Shown: positions 50,126-58,935 of the stretch, piece after piece
Layout: the number at the start of each line of letters is the position of its first letter
Numbering within the stretch: position 1 is the stretch's first letter
Origin: Desulfolinea sp050305405
Lineage (GTDB): Bacteria; Chloroflexota; Anaerolineae; Anaerolineales; Villigracilaceae
Assembly: GCA_050305405.1 (NCBI GenBank)
Contig: JBNLFG010000007.1
Coordinates: forward strand, 124,001-188,000
Length of the DNA: 64,000 nucleotides
Reading direction: 5' to 3'
Notes under the pieces: model-generated
Database searches by the model: none
What the model was told of the DNA's origin: nothing
What the model saw: only the letters and a program-made list of their open reading frames with translations
Made by a program: the position numbers and the translations under genes

Positions 50126-52279
50126 ATGTCTTCTGAAATCGGTCTCGATCAAGCCTATCTCCAAGCCGCGCTCGCATGGCTCGATGCACGTCTCGAGCTG
50201 AGCGTGCGCCGCTGGCAGTTGGCTGGGCACGACCCGACCGATCGCTTTCGCGGCTTGCACATCTCCGATGAAAAAGCGCTTCAACTCGCACAGCCCGCAG
50301 TTCCTCCTTCGCTGCCTGCCAAGGAAGAAAATGCCCTTCAAAAAAAGGAAGAAGCAGCGCTGAAAGAAATGCAAAAGCTGGAGAAAGACGCACTGGATAG
50401 CGGCTTTGCCCCGCGCCTGAAAGCGATTCAGAATATTTTCGGCATCACCTCCTTTGAGTGGTGGGCTTGGATCATCTGTCTCGCGCCTGCCTTGGATCTG
50501 CGCTACGAGCGTATCTACGGCTACTTGCAGGATGACATTACCCAAACCGCCGCCGGGACAGACCTGATATTGAACTTGCTTCTGCCCGAAGAGCATTTAT
50601 CTCGCCTCGAATATCTGCCCGCCTTTGCCCCCCAGGGAAATTTACGCGCCTCGCGTTTGCTCATCCCCATTGATGGCTCGGCGAAGCCCGCCAATAACTT
50701 GCGCCAAGCCTTTCGTGTTAGTGCGAGCCTCGTCAATTGGCTCTTTGGCGAGTATATCCCCTCTGCCAAACTGGGCACGGATGTAGAGTTTTACCCCTCC
50801 GCCGCCGAACTGCCCGATGCCGAACTTGTGCGTGTCTTCGCCCCGCCGGAGATGCCGCCGCTCGAGAGCATTCAGGCGCTAAAACCGCTTATCTCGCTCT
50901 TTGGCAGCGACCACTTCCGGCAAGATATGACCATCGGGAAATTGGCAAGCGAACTTGAACTTCCTCTGCTGAAGGTCAAAATCCAGCCCGAAGATGAGCA
51001 GGCTACCGCGCTTGAAAAACTCTACATCGCTGTGCGGGATGCGAAATTGCTCCAGGCCCTGCTCTATATTCAGGGCGTGGATATTTTCATCAGCCGTGAA
51101 GGGACACTGCTTCCGGCTGCCTTCCAGATCGTCGATCAAGCCAGCGATACAGTCCTTTTTTCCAGCAAAGACCCTTTCCGCTTGGGTGCCGATATGCAGG
51201 GCAACGATTCTCCGTTGTTGAGCGTCGCCTTTACCAGTCTGACGGCTACCGAACGCACCGCTCTCTGGGAAGAACTACTTGCCGGAGCCAGCGATGCGCT
51301 CCCGCAAAAAGAAATTGCCATTCTGGCAGGACAATTTAACCTGAGCAGCGGACAGATTATCGCGGCTTCCTCTACCGCGATGTCTGCTGCTTTGCAGGCC
51401 AAACGCAGCTTGGAGATGAGCGATCTTTTCAAGGCAGCGCGTCTGCATTCGGGGCATCACCTCGCTGAGTTGGCGCGCAAAATGAAGCCGCGCTACGTTT
51501 GGGAAGACCTCATCCTGCCCGAGACGCCCCTCACCATGCTCAAAGAAATGGTCAGTATGGTCCAAGCACGCCCGATGGTGCTCGAAACCTGGGGACTGGG
51601 GCGCAAACTCACCGCCGGGGCCGGTATCTCGGCGCTTTTCGCCGGGCCTCCCGGCACAGGTAAAACCCTTGCTGCGCAGATCATGGCAAATCGTCTCGGC
51701 ATCGATCTCTATCGCATTGATTTATCCACAGTCGTCAGCAAATATGTCGGTGAAACCGAAAAGCAATTGGAGCAGATTTTCACCGAAGCATCCCAGAGCA
51801 ATGCGATCCTTTTCTTTGATGAAGCCGATAGTATTTTCGGCAAACGCTCAGAAGTCAAAGGCGCACACGACCGCTACGCCAATATCGAAGTCAGCTACCT
51901 GCTTCAGCGGATGGAAGACTACGACGGCGTCGCCATTCTTGCGACAAACTTGCGTGCCAATTTGGACGAAGCTTTCACGCGCCGTTTGCAGTTTATCGTC
52001 AACTTCCCCTTCCCCGATGAAGAGTACCGCCTGAAGATTTGGGAAGTGCTCATGCCGCCCAACCTGCCGCGTGTGGACGATCTTGATTTTGGCATGATGG
52101 CAGACCGTTTTAAATTATCTGGCGGCAGTATCCGCAATATTATCGTCAGCGCCGCTTATTTTGCTGCGGCGAACGGCGGAGTGGTCGATATGACCCATCT
52201 CATGCACGGCGCACGCCGCGAGTTCCAGAAAATGGGACGTTTGGTACAGGAAAGCGATTTCCTTCTCCCTTCACGCTAG
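50126..52279 (+). CDS. AAA+ ATPase of contractile injection system (Pvc15/Afp15-like)
   Basis: The 717-residue protein has a long N-terminal region (1-470, with early DARLELSVRRWQLAGHDPTDRFRGL) and a C-terminal AAA domain: Walker A GPPGTGKT (about 508-515), Walker B ILFFDEADSIFG (about 560) and an RRLQFIVNFPFPDEEYR arginine-finger block. This is the ATPase found in all complete eCIS loci; Afp15-like ATPases are needed for particle assembly, perhaps for remodelling tube components. Its place at the head of the structural genes is typical of Chloroflexota/Cyanobacteria-type loci. Sequence and length fit. Confidence 0.9.
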   Translation: MSSEIGLDQAYLQAALAWLDARLELSVRRWQLAGHDPTDRFRGLHISDEKALQLAQPAVPPSLPAKEENALQKKEEAALKEMQKLEKDALDSGFAPRLKAIQNIFGITSFEWWAWIICLAPALDLRYERIYGYLQDDITQTAAGTDLILNLLLPEEHLSRLEYLPAFAPQGNLRASRLLIPIDGSAKPANNLRQAFRVSASLVNWLFGEYIPSAKLGTDVEFYPSAAELPDAELVRVFAPPEMPPLESIQALKPLISLFGSDHFRQDMTIGKLASELELPLLKVKIQPEDEQATALEKLYIAVRDAKLLQALLYIQGVDIFISREGTLLPAAFQIVDQASDTVLFSSKDPFRLGADMQGNDSPLLSVAFTSLTATERTALWEELLAGASDALPQKEIAILAGQFNLSSGQIIAASSTAMSAALQAKRSLEMSDLFKAARLHSGHHLAELARKMKPRYVWEDLILPETPLTMLKEMVSMVQARPMVLETWGLGRKLTAGAGISALFAGPPGTGKTLAAQIMANRLGIDLYRIDLSTVVSKYVGETEKQLEQIFTEASQSNAILFFDEADSIFGKRSEVKGAHDRYANIEVSYLLQRMEDYDGVAILATNLRANLDEAFTRRLQFIVNFPFPDEEYRLKIWEVLMPPNLPRVDDLDFGMMADRFKLSGGSIRNIIVSAAYFAAANGGVVDMTHLMHGARREFQKMGRLVQESDFLLPSR

Positions 52280-52288
52280 GAGTTAGTT

Positions 52289-54025
52289 ATGTCTGGTATT
52301 CAAAAACAACAACAGAGTAAGCAAACACAGGTGAAATCCAACACGAAGAAGGCCTCTGAGCAAGCGACGCAGGCTGTTAACTTCGAACAGTTGACAGAAG
52401 CGCCTGAAACTATGCGCAGTGAACAGATTTTGGCTGCCCAGAAACAGGTCGGCAATCAGGTTGTCCAGCGTGCTTTGGATGGAAAGAAAAAGCGTGATGC
52501 CGCAACTGACGATCAGGGTTACCTGAAGGGTGAGATTAACGATGCCATTCAAAAGAAACGCGGTGGTGGCTCACCTTTACCGGAATCTCTGCGTGATGAT
52601 GCAGGCAAGCGTCTCGGACATGATTTTGACGATGTGCGCATCCATACTGACGAACAGGCAAACGAACTCAGCCAGTCGATCAATGCGCGTGCCTTCACCA
52701 TTGGGAAGGATATTTTCTTCAAGAAGGGTGTTTTCTCTCCTGGTTCCCGTGCGGGACGCGAAACCCTGATGCACGAGCTGACGCACGTTGTTCAGCAATC
52801 CGGTGGAAGCAGAGGGAACGGTCGATTGAAGTTGGGCGGCACGGATACTGCTTATGAAAAACAAGCTGACAAGGTTGGTAAAGCGAATAGCAGCGTTGAT
52901 TCGGTTAAATCTGCATCCAATTCAAAGGGTACGGTTCAAAGACTGCAAGGACGACTGGATGCCCTGCGCGTTAAAAAAAATACCAAAACAGAAGAGGAAG
53001 AGAAACTTCAGAGGCAGCCGGATTTGGTCGTTCAGCGTGAAGAAATGCCCGAAGAAGAATTGATGATGCAGGAGGAAGAGGAACTCCAAATGCAGCCGGA
53101 CGTAGTGGGTGTTGTACAACGCGATAAGACAGTTAAAAAAGACGAAGAAGACCAAAATAAGAAAAAAGATACTCTGCGCGTAAGCGTTAAGGATCGTGTC
53201 AACGATATTGAACAAAATTTAAAGAAAGATGATGATACCGCTCCGAAACAACGTCCGCAGCTAAAGAGGCAGAATGCCAAAGTGTTTTCTGAGAGCGAAC
53301 TCAAAAAAACGCAGACGGATCAACAAAGCCCCAAACAACGTCCACAGTTGAAGAGGCAGAATGCTAAAGTGTTTTCTGAGAGCGAACTCAAAAAAACGCA
53401 GACAGATCAACAAAGCTCCAAACAACGTCCACAGTTGAAGAGACAGAATGCCAAAGTATTCTCTCAAAGCGAACTGGCACAAGTGCAGGACAAGCATCCA
53501 AGTAAAAACGACTCTGCCCCTAAAAACCAAATGAGTCCGGAAGATGCCCATAAAGAAATGGTGAAGCAAGCCAATAAGAATGACAAGAAGATGAGCCCGG
53601 AAGAGGCTCACAAGGAAATGGTGAAGCGAGCCAACAAGAACGATAAAAAGATGAGCCCAGAGGATGCTCATAAAGAAATGGTGAAGCGGGCCAACAAGAA
53701 TGATAAAAAGATGAGTTCAGAACCTGAACAGAAATCTTCAAAATGGTCAAGTTTCAAAAGTGGCGCAAAAAAGACCGGCGGTTTTCTTGGTGGATTAGGC
53801 AAGCGTTTTCTAGGTAAAGCCGTTGATGATATGTCCGAACAGCTCTTTGGCAAAAAAGAAGAGAAAGAAGAACCGGCGAAAGAGACACCATCTCCTGTTA
53901 CTGTGAATCTAGGCGGTGGTGATGGTGGCGGCGGAGGCGGTGGTTTCGCCATGCTTGAGAAATACATCACTGAAAACCAGAAGCTCAAAAATAAACTCAA
54001 AGAGAATAATATTCCTGTCGATTAA
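52289..54025 (+). CDS. DUF4157 (eCIS core) protein with tandem repeats
   Basis: The 578-residue protein carries the eCIS core DUF4157 domain (about 95-175): PLPESLRDDAGKRLGHDFDDVRIHTD and the zinc-metallopeptidase motif HELTH (about 162-166). A long charged tail has a VVQREEMPEEELMMQEEEELQ segment, three 29-residue repeats (about residues 319-400) and three 20-residue repeats (about 415-474). It ends with a Gly-rich stretch and a short helix. DUF4157 proteins are common in eCIS loci as putative effectors or loading factors. The first domain could be proteolytically active. It is not secreted by a normal signal. Confidence 0.8.
   Translation: MSGIQKQQQSKQTQVKSNTKKASEQATQAVNFEQLTEAPETMRSEQILAAQKQVGNQVVQRALDGKKKRDAATDDQGYLKGEINDAIQKKRGGGSPLPESLRDDAGKRLGHDFDDVRIHTDEQANELSQSINARAFTIGKDIFFKKGVFSPGSRAGRETLMHELTHVVQQSGGSRGNGRLKLGGTDTAYEKQADKVGKANSSVDSVKSASNSKGTVQRLQGRLDALRVKKNTKTEEEEKLQRQPDLVVQREEMPEEELMMQEEEELQMQPDVVGVVQRDKTVKKDEEDQNKKKDTLRVSVKDRVNDIEQNLKKDDDTAPKQRPQLKRQNAKVFSESELKKTQTDQQSPKQRPQLKRQNAKVFSESELKKTQTDQQSSKQRPQLKRQNAKVFSQSELAQVQDKHPSKNDSAPKNQMSPEDAHKEMVKQANKNDKKMSPEEAHKEMVKRANKNDKKMSPEDAHKEMVKRANKNDKKMSSEPEQKSSKWSSFKSGAKKTGGFLGGLGKRFLGKAVDDMSEQLFGKKEEKEEPAKETPSPVTVNLGGGDGGGGGGGFAMLEKYITENQKLKNKLKENNIPVD
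53243..53490 (+). repeat. 87-bp tandem repeat, 2.9 copies, in the DUF4157 gene
   Basis: Units start at 53243, 53330 and 53417. Copies 1 and 2 differ at only a few positions; the third diverges at its 3' end. The repeated peptide begins PKQRPQLKRQNAKVFSESEL. Confidence 0.9.
53531..53710 (+). repeat. 60-bp tandem repeat, 3 copies, in the DUF4157 gene
   Basis: Units begin at 53531, 53591 and 53651 and encode MSPEDAHKEMVKRANKNDKK with small changes; a partial fourth unit starts at 53711. Confidence 0.9.
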
Positions 54026-54041
54026 AAAAGGATGATCCACT

Positions 54042-54896
54042 GTGATTCATGATGTAGATGAAGTCCTGCGCAAGCTACTAGCTGAAGAAATGGAGTTGAA
54101 GGGCAATGATGTTGATGTTGTCTTTCATCAGCCAAAACGTGAATGGTCTTCTCGTCTGAGTAAGCCGACTCTTAATCTCTTTCTCTTCGACTTGCACGAG
54201 AACTTAAATTTACGCACGGCAGAAGCCTATAAAACGGTAGCACGCCCCGATGGCACGTCCGAGATCCGGCGCAATCCCGTCCGCATGGACTTGCGTTATT
54301 TGATGACCGCTTGGGTAAAAGAGCCGGAAGATGAGCATCTGCTGCTTTCATCTGCTCTGATGGCATTGTTACGGCATCCATTTTTGCCGCAGCATCTTTT
54401 ATCCGATGTCTTCAATAATCAGCCTGCTCCAATCCCCTTGGTGGTTGCCACTTTTACCGAGAAAAAAGGGCCTGAAGATAAATTTACCGAAATCTGGGGC
54501 GTACTGGATAACGAACTGCGCCCGGGCATTCTTATTACGGTCACCGTCGCGCTTGATCCGTACAAACCGATCATCGCAAAACAAGTGCTTACACGGGAAT
54601 TACGCTTTATGCAGGACAACGCCATTGGCGATCCTGAGAGCCCGACATCCACCAAAGCAGCTTCGAAAAGCTATTGGGGCTTTGGCGGCACTGTAAGCAG
54701 TACTAAATATGATCTTTCTACTTTATCGCTTGTTCTGGTTGAGAAAAATTTGGCGATAGAGTTGGATGATGAAGGCAATTTTTCAGCCGCTGGTATCGAA
54801 GAGGGTGACTATACCCTCGACGTTCTTTTCAAAAACAAAGTTCTCAAACGCCGCAAAATAAAGGTGCCCGCATCAAATTACGATGTGGAAGTATGA
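54042..54896 (+). CDS. DUF4255 (Pvc16-like) tail-terminator/cap protein
   Basis: The 284-residue protein has an N-terminal DUF4255 domain (about 1-190): IHDVDEVLRKLLAEEM, KPTLNLFLFDLHENLNLR and RMDLRYLMTAWVKEPEDEHLLLSSALMAL. In known eCIS this family (Afp16/Pvc16) caps the tube and stops its growth. The C-terminal part (about 195-284) is a small beta domain with VEKNLAIELDDEGNFSAAGIEEGDYTLDV. It starts with GTG at 54042 after an AAGGATG region, 17 nt after the DUF4157 gene. Confidence 0.85.
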   Translation: MIHDVDEVLRKLLAEEMELKGNDVDVVFHQPKREWSSRLSKPTLNLFLFDLHENLNLRTAEAYKTVARPDGTSEIRRNPVRMDLRYLMTAWVKEPEDEHLLLSSALMALLRHPFLPQHLLSDVFNNQPAPIPLVVATFTEKKGPEDKFTEIWGVLDNELRPGILITVTVALDPYKPIIAKQVLTRELRFMQDNAIGDPESPTSTKAASKSYWGFGGTVSSTKYDLSTLSLVLVEKNLAIELDDEGNFSAAGIEEGDYTLDVLFKNKVLKRRKIKVPASNYDVEV

Positions 54897-54996
54897 GGCA
54901 GAAGAGGAATGAGGAGGTGCATTATTAGCTTTATGGAATTATCAGACCTAACCAATCTGTTGAAGAAAAATATTACTTTTACCGTAGGAGGTAAAC

Positions 54997-56652
54997 ATGC
55001 CTGAATACTTGTCACCTGGTGTTTATGTCGAAGAGGTCGACCGTGGACCAAAGCCCATTGAGGGCGTCGGTACCGCGATGGCTGCTTTTGTTGGATTTAC
55101 TGAGAAAGCAGAACTTGTACGTGAAATTGATGGCGAAATCGTTGTGGAAGATCTGCTTAACAAGCCGCAACTCGTCACGAACTGGACACAATTCTCCGAA
55201 CGTTTCGGCGGGTTCGTCCCCGGTGTCAGCTTGCCACAGTCCGTTTACGGATACTTCACGAATGGCGGCTCGCGCTGCTACGTCGTTAGTGTACGCACCT
55301 TCCCGCGTGCCGAAGCGACCCTGATGAATGCATCTGGAAAGCCTGCCATCACAGCACGTGCACGGCAGGCTGGCGCGGAAGGCATGAAGATGCGCCTGCG
55401 CATTGCCGATGTAGCCGCCCTGCCCGCCAGCACAAAGAAAGCTGACGATGGCAAAGACGGTAAAGACGGGGGTGATAAAGCAGCACCCGCAGATGAAGGT
55501 GGCAACAGCTTCACTTTACACGTAGAAAAAGAAGCCCTCACGGGTGGTTGGAAAACGCTTGAAACCCTCAACGATGTCAAAGTCCAAACAATGGCAGTCG
55601 AAGGGAAGAAACAGGTTGCCTTAGCGTATAGGAATAACAAGCTCCCCCAATTTGTTGAACTGATCGTGATGGAAGAGGCCAATACCCTTGCCAAAGCGAT
55701 GCCGCGCGAACAGGAACAGGCACTCAACATTGATAAAAAACTACTGCCCGCTCCCCAGGCCAGCGAATTCCGTGGCGATGTGAGCGAACGCAAAGGTGTT
55801 GAAGGTCTCGAAGTGTTGGATGATGTCACAATGGTCGTCGTCCCTGATCTGATGACCACCATGCCTGGCGAAAAAATTGACATTGATATGGTTAAAGCCG
55901 TTCAGACCATGATGATCGCACACTGCGAACGTCTTGGCGACCGCGTTGCCATTCTCGATGCACCGCCCGATCTGTCCCCGCAGGAAGTTAAAAAATGGCG
56001 TATGAATGTAACTGGTTTTGACTCCAGCTACGCCGCCATGTACTACCCGTGGATCAAGGTTATGGACCCTGCCACCGATAAAGTTGTTGCGCTGCCTTCC
56101 TCCGGACATATTGCCGGTGTTTGGGCGCGTAACGATAACACACGTGGCGTTCACAAAGCCCCGGCGAACGAAGTTGTTCAAGGCGCAGTTGGGCTGGCAT
56201 ACCAAACCACCAAAGGCGAACAGGACACCCTCAATCCCATCGGCGTGAACTGTATCCGTGGTTTCCCTGGTCGCGGCATTCGCGTTTGGGGTGCTCGCAC
56301 ACTCTCCAGCAATCCCTCCTGGCGTTATATCAACGTCCGCCGTCTCTTCAATTATGTTGAGAAATCGATCGAAGGTGGCACCCAGTGGGTAGTCTTCGAA
56401 CCGAACGACCGCAAACTCTGGGCACGCGTTAAACGAGATGCATCCGCTTTCCTGCGCACAGTCTGGCGTGATGGCGCTCTCTTTGGGGCATCCCCAAGTG
56501 AAGCTTTCTACGTCAAGGTGGATGATGAACTCAACCCGCCTGAATCACGCGATCTCGGACGGCTCGTTATTGAAATTGGGCTTGCTCCCGTTAAACCGGC
56601 TGAGTTTGTCATCTTCCGCATCAGCCAGTGGGCTGGTCCTGGAACCGAGTAA
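54997..56652 (+). CDS. Contractile tail sheath protein
   Basis: The 551-residue sheath has the N-terminal EYLSPGVYVEEVDRGPKPIEGVGT start used by all phage-like sheath proteins, including Pvc2-4 and T4 gp18-type, and the conserved C-terminal block ARTLSSNPSWRYINVRRLFNYVEKSIEGG and ERLG-like assembly region. A 20-30 residue Gly/Asp/Lys-rich insertion lies near residues 145-170 and probably points outward. Only one sheath gene is present, whereas PVC and Afp have three, so the sheath is homopolymeric. A strong AGGAGG site lies 8 nt upstream of the ATG. Confidence 0.95.
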   Translation: MPEYLSPGVYVEEVDRGPKPIEGVGTAMAAFVGFTEKAELVREIDGEIVVEDLLNKPQLVTNWTQFSERFGGFVPGVSLPQSVYGYFTNGGSRCYVVSVRTFPRAEATLMNASGKPAITARARQAGAEGMKMRLRIADVAALPASTKKADDGKDGKDGGDKAAPADEGGNSFTLHVEKEALTGGWKTLETLNDVKVQTMAVEGKKQVALAYRNNKLPQFVELIVMEEANTLAKAMPREQEQALNIDKKLLPAPQASEFRGDVSERKGVEGLEVLDDVTMVVVPDLMTTMPGEKIDIDMVKAVQTMMIAHCERLGDRVAILDAPPDLSPQEVKKWRMNVTGFDSSYAAMYYPWIKVMDPATDKVVALPSSGHIAGVWARNDNTRGVHKAPANEVVQGAVGLAYQTTKGEQDTLNPIGVNCIRGFPGRGIRVWGARTLSSNPSWRYINVRRLFNYVEKSIEGGTQWVVFEPNDRKLWARVKRDASAFLRTVWRDGALFGASPSEAFYVKVDDELNPPESRDLGRLVIEIGLAPVKPAEFVIFRISQWAGPGTE

Positions 56653-56681
56653 TCCGTAAGAATTGATAAGGAGACAAGAAT

Positions 56682-57128
56682 ATGGCAGATAGAGAAGACC
56701 CCCTGGTAGCGTTTAAGTTTGGGCTTGAAATCGAAGGTAAGCTCAGTGGTCTCTTCACCAATGTTAGCGGTATCGGGTCCGAAACAGAAGTGATCACGCA
56801 AAAAGTACAAAATGCGGGAACAGGCGAAGATATGATCCAGCAAATCCCCGGGCGCCTGACATGGACACCCATCACCATGAAGCGTGGTGTCACCAGCAGC
56901 ATGGATATCTGGGAATGGCGTCAGCAGGTTGTCGAAGGCAAGATTGATGAAGCCCGCACAAACTGCTCGATCATTGCCTATAACCAGGCGAACGAAGAGA
57001 TTGCTCGCTGGAATCTTGAAAATGCTTGGCCCAGCAAAGTCGTCGGTCCTGATATGGACTCCGGCTCCACAACCTATATGATGGAAGACGTAACCATCGT
57101 GCATGAAGGTGTTGAACGCGTAAGCTAA
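56682..57128 (+). CDS. Contractile tail tube protein 1 (gp19/Hcp-like)
   Basis: The 148-residue protein has the tube fold of the phage_T4_gp19 family: ADREDPLVAFKFGLEIEGKLSGLFTNVSGIG at the N-terminus and the typical TWTPITMKRGVTSSMDIWEWRQQVVEGK middle, ending in MEDVTIVHEGVERVS. It should be the major inner tube subunit (Pvc1-like), present in many copies. It follows the sheath by 29 nt after an AAGGAGA site. Confidence 0.9.
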   Translation: MADREDPLVAFKFGLEIEGKLSGLFTNVSGIGSETEVITQKVQNAGTGEDMIQQIPGRLTWTPITMKRGVTSSMDIWEWRQQVVEGKIDEARTNCSIIAYNQANEEIARWNLENAWPSKVVGPDMDSGSTTYMMEDVTIVHEGVERVS

Positions 57129-57136
57129 GTTGCTGA

Positions 57137-57175
57137 AGTATTCCTGCGCATTGAAACCGGATGCGCAGGAATACT
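57137..57175 (+). terminator. Strong 15-bp hairpin between tube genes
   Basis: AGTATTCCTGCGCAT (57137-57151) pairs perfectly with ATGCGCAGGAATACT (57161-57175). A T-rich stretch with a T7 run follows only about 18 nt later, so it may be a partial terminator or an mRNA-end stabiliser that raises the amount of sheath and tube over later products. Confidence 0.6.
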
Positions 57176-57214
57176 AAAGTTCTTATTTGATTATTTTTTT
57201 GGAAAGGAGTAGTG

Positions 57215-57694
57215 ATGGCGGTTAAGCGAGTATGGGATGCAACAGATAAACAGTATGCCTTCTTTGATGGGGTACCCTCAACGGAGAATTATATGGGCTC
57301 CTTTACCAGCCTGACTGGTGGTGATATGACCATTTCCATGGTTCCTTATACAGTTGTCGGGGTTAATGACGGGCCGACCGAAAAATATCTTCCTGGTCAA
57401 ATTTCATATGCCCCGATAAGAATGTCAACCCCCATGTCTAAAGTCAGCCAAGAACTTACAGAATGGTTTATGTTAGCTGTAGAAGGAAATTATAAGAATC
57501 TGCGTAGAAACTGCACAATTGCCCAATACAGTAAATTTATATTACCAATTCCTACATATCTAGTTTATTGGCACTTGGAAAATGCTATCCCGATTGCGCT
57601 TCCAGGCTATTCCTACAACTCCTATCAGGGGACATCATCAACCAAGTTCAAAATTGCCCTCCAAGCTGAAAAAATCACGATAGTTTATCCCTAA
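57215..57694 (+). CDS. Tail tube protein 2 (gp19-like)
   Basis: The 159-residue protein is a diverged gp19 tube relative: VKRVWDATDKQYAFFDGVPSTENYMGSFTSL, then EKYLPGQISYAPIRMSTPMSK and LPGYSYNSYQGTSSTKFKIALQAEKITI. It is more hydrophobic and less charged than tube protein 1 and may be a special ring at the tube end near the baseplate. The ATG at 57215 follows AAGGAG; an upstream GTG at 57212 is closer than normal. It lies after the hairpin at 57137, so its amount may be lower. Confidence 0.75.
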   Translation: MAVKRVWDATDKQYAFFDGVPSTENYMGSFTSLTGGDMTISMVPYTVVGVNDGPTEKYLPGQISYAPIRMSTPMSKVSQELTEWFMLAVEGNYKNLRRNCTIAQYSKFILPIPTYLVYWHLENAIPIALPGYSYNSYQGTSSTKFKIALQAEKITIVYP

Positions 57695-57709
57695 GAGGAA
57701 TAAAAGCAG

Positions 57710-58078
57710 ATGAACCTTAAAACTGAATTTGAATTTGAATTACCCATGGGCTACGTGGACAAAGAAGGTACCCTGCACAAAAAAGGGACCATGCGCCTTG
57801 CTACTGCGATGGACGAGATCACCATCCTGGATGACATGCGTGTGCAATCAAACGAAGCCTACATCGTCATCGTTTTACTGGCGCGTGTCATCACCAGCCT
57901 CGGTTCGCTCAGATCGATCAATACCAATGTGATCGAAAATCTCTTTGCTGCCGACCTGACCTACCTGCAAGAGTTCTACCGCCAAATTAACGAAAGCGGC
58001 CATACCCGCCGCGAATATGCCTGCCCGCACTGCGAAAAAACTTTCGAATTGGACATATCAACATTGGGGGGGGAATGA
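57710..58078 (+). CDS. eCIS tail assembly-type protein with CxxC motif
   Basis: The 122-residue protein has a beta start (LKTEFEFELPMGYVDKEG) and a helical middle (AYIVIVLLARVITSLGSL.SINTNVIENLFAADLTYLQEFYRQIN). A C-terminal YACPHCEKTFELD suggests a zinc finger, although only one CxxC is present. Related proteins in eCIS loci and phages are called tail assembly proteins or gpG-like chaperones. The next small gene overlaps it by 4 nt. Function is inferred only from family position. Confidence 0.65.
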   Translation: MNLKTEFEFELPMGYVDKEGTLHKKGTMRLATAMDEITILDDMRVQSNEAYIVIVLLARVITSLGSLRSINTNVIENLFAADLTYLQEFYRQINESGHTRREYACPHCEKTFELDISTLGGE

Positions 58079-58236
58079 TAGGTTACCCCTTGGAGCAGCT
58101 TTACCAGGAGGTAGCCTATATAGCCTACTATTTTCATTGGCAGCCAAACGATATCCTGACCCTCGATCACCGCTTTCGGCGGCGCTGGGTCACTGAAATC
58201 GCTGGCATTAACCAACAGCTAAACGCGGGGCACTAA
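58075..58236 (+). CDS. Small DUF6760-type eCIS protein (53 aa)
   Basis: This short gene starts with ATG at 58075 overlapping the previous stop (ATGA). It encodes MIGYPLEQLYQEVAYIAYYF followed by HWQPNDILTLDHRFRRRWV and ends near NQQLNAGH. Similar 50-60 residue proteins (DUF6760) lie in the same place in eCIS loci of many bacteria. A single helix pair is likely. Its small size and tight coupling suggest that it pairs with the tail assembly protein before it, perhaps as the second member of a chaperone pair. Confidence 0.75.
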   Translation: MIGYPLEQLYQEVAYIAYYFHWQPNDILTLDHRFRRRWVTEIAGINQQLNAGH

Positions 58237-58239
58237 GCC

Positions 58240-58395
58240 ATGCCGGAAGAGAAGAAAAAGCAGGCCAAAACCCAGCAAAAAGTCAGGTCAGACAACAATC
58301 TTGCAAGTGATGTCAGCCTGAACGAATTAGCCAAGAAGATCGTTGCTCTTTTGCTGCGAGAGCTCGATATTGAACGGGAACGAACAGGAAGGTAA
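58240..58395 (+). CDS. Small charged eCIS protein (51 aa)
   Basis: The ATG at 58240 lies 3 nt after the preceding stop. The product has a Lys/Gln-rich start (EEKKKQAKTQQKV) and a helix with NELAKKIVALLLRELDIERE. The next gene begins at its stop codon. I do not know its family. It has no GC or codon break with its neighbours, and the coupling makes it a credible gene. Confidence 0.55.
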   Translation: MPEEKKKQAKTQQKVRSDNNLASDVSLNELAKKIVALLLRELDIERERTGR

Positions 58396-58397
58396 TG

Positions 58398-58916
58398 ATG
58401 GGATTACGAGATAGCTTGATCAAAGCAACGCCAAAATCGGTGGATGATTCTTCTTCTATTCTTCCTTTGACCGATATAGAAGAAATGCCAATCCTCAACT
58501 ATCAATTCGCGATCAAAATTGATGGCGTAAGCGACCCTGTAGCGCTCTTCCAGAAAATCTCCGGGATTAAAGTTGAGCGCGCGGTCGATACGCTCACCGA
58601 AGGTGGTTTTAATGAATTTACCTTTGAATTCCCGCGTGAGTTTGGATACAACCACGTTACCTTCAAAGGCGGTCTGACCTCCTCAGATTTCTTCTACAAA
58701 TGGATGATGTTCGGAAAAGAACAAGGTTTTGCGCTCAGCAAGAATTTTGTTCTTGAGCAGCGCTTCCCGGATATACCATCTGGCGATCTCAAAACATGGA
58801 ATTTTAACGGCGCTTACCCTGTACGATGGGAAATCTCGGATCTCAGTGTCACAGACTCAAAATCGATCGTGATCGAAACGCTCGAATTATCGTTTAACTT
58901 TTTTGAACTAGAGTAA
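58398..58916 (+). CDS. Tail tube protein 3 / tube initiator (Pvc5-like)
   Basis: The 172-residue protein belongs to the gp19 tube family but has an N-terminal extension of about 30 residues (GLRDSLIKATPKSVDDSSS) before LNYQFAIKIDGVSDPVALFQKISGIKVER. The C-terminal SIVIETLELSFNFFEL is like Pvc5, the tube protein at the baseplate. ATG at 58398 gives a proper distance from AGGAAGG; an ATG at 58395 is directly upstream. It should be the first tube ring placed on the spike complex. Confidence 0.75.
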   Translation: MGLRDSLIKATPKSVDDSSSILPLTDIEEMPILNYQFAIKIDGVSDPVALFQKISGIKVERAVDTLTEGGFNEFTFEFPREFGYNHVTFKGGLTSSDFFYKWMMFGKEQGFALSKNFVLEQRFPDIPSGDLKTWNFNGAYPVRWEISDLSVTDSKSIVIETLELSFNFFELE

Positions 58917-58935
58917 ACCCTTTTTTGGAAAACAC

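Noticed and set aside
53243..53710. CRISPR-like array
   Set aside because: The regular repeats are tandem coding repeats of 87 and 60 bp without unique spacers, in frame within the DUF4157 gene, and no cas genes are nearby.
54933..55004. 23-codon open frame before the sheath gene
   Set aside because: It contains the sheath ribosome site and overlaps its start; the product has no pattern, so it is most likely chance.
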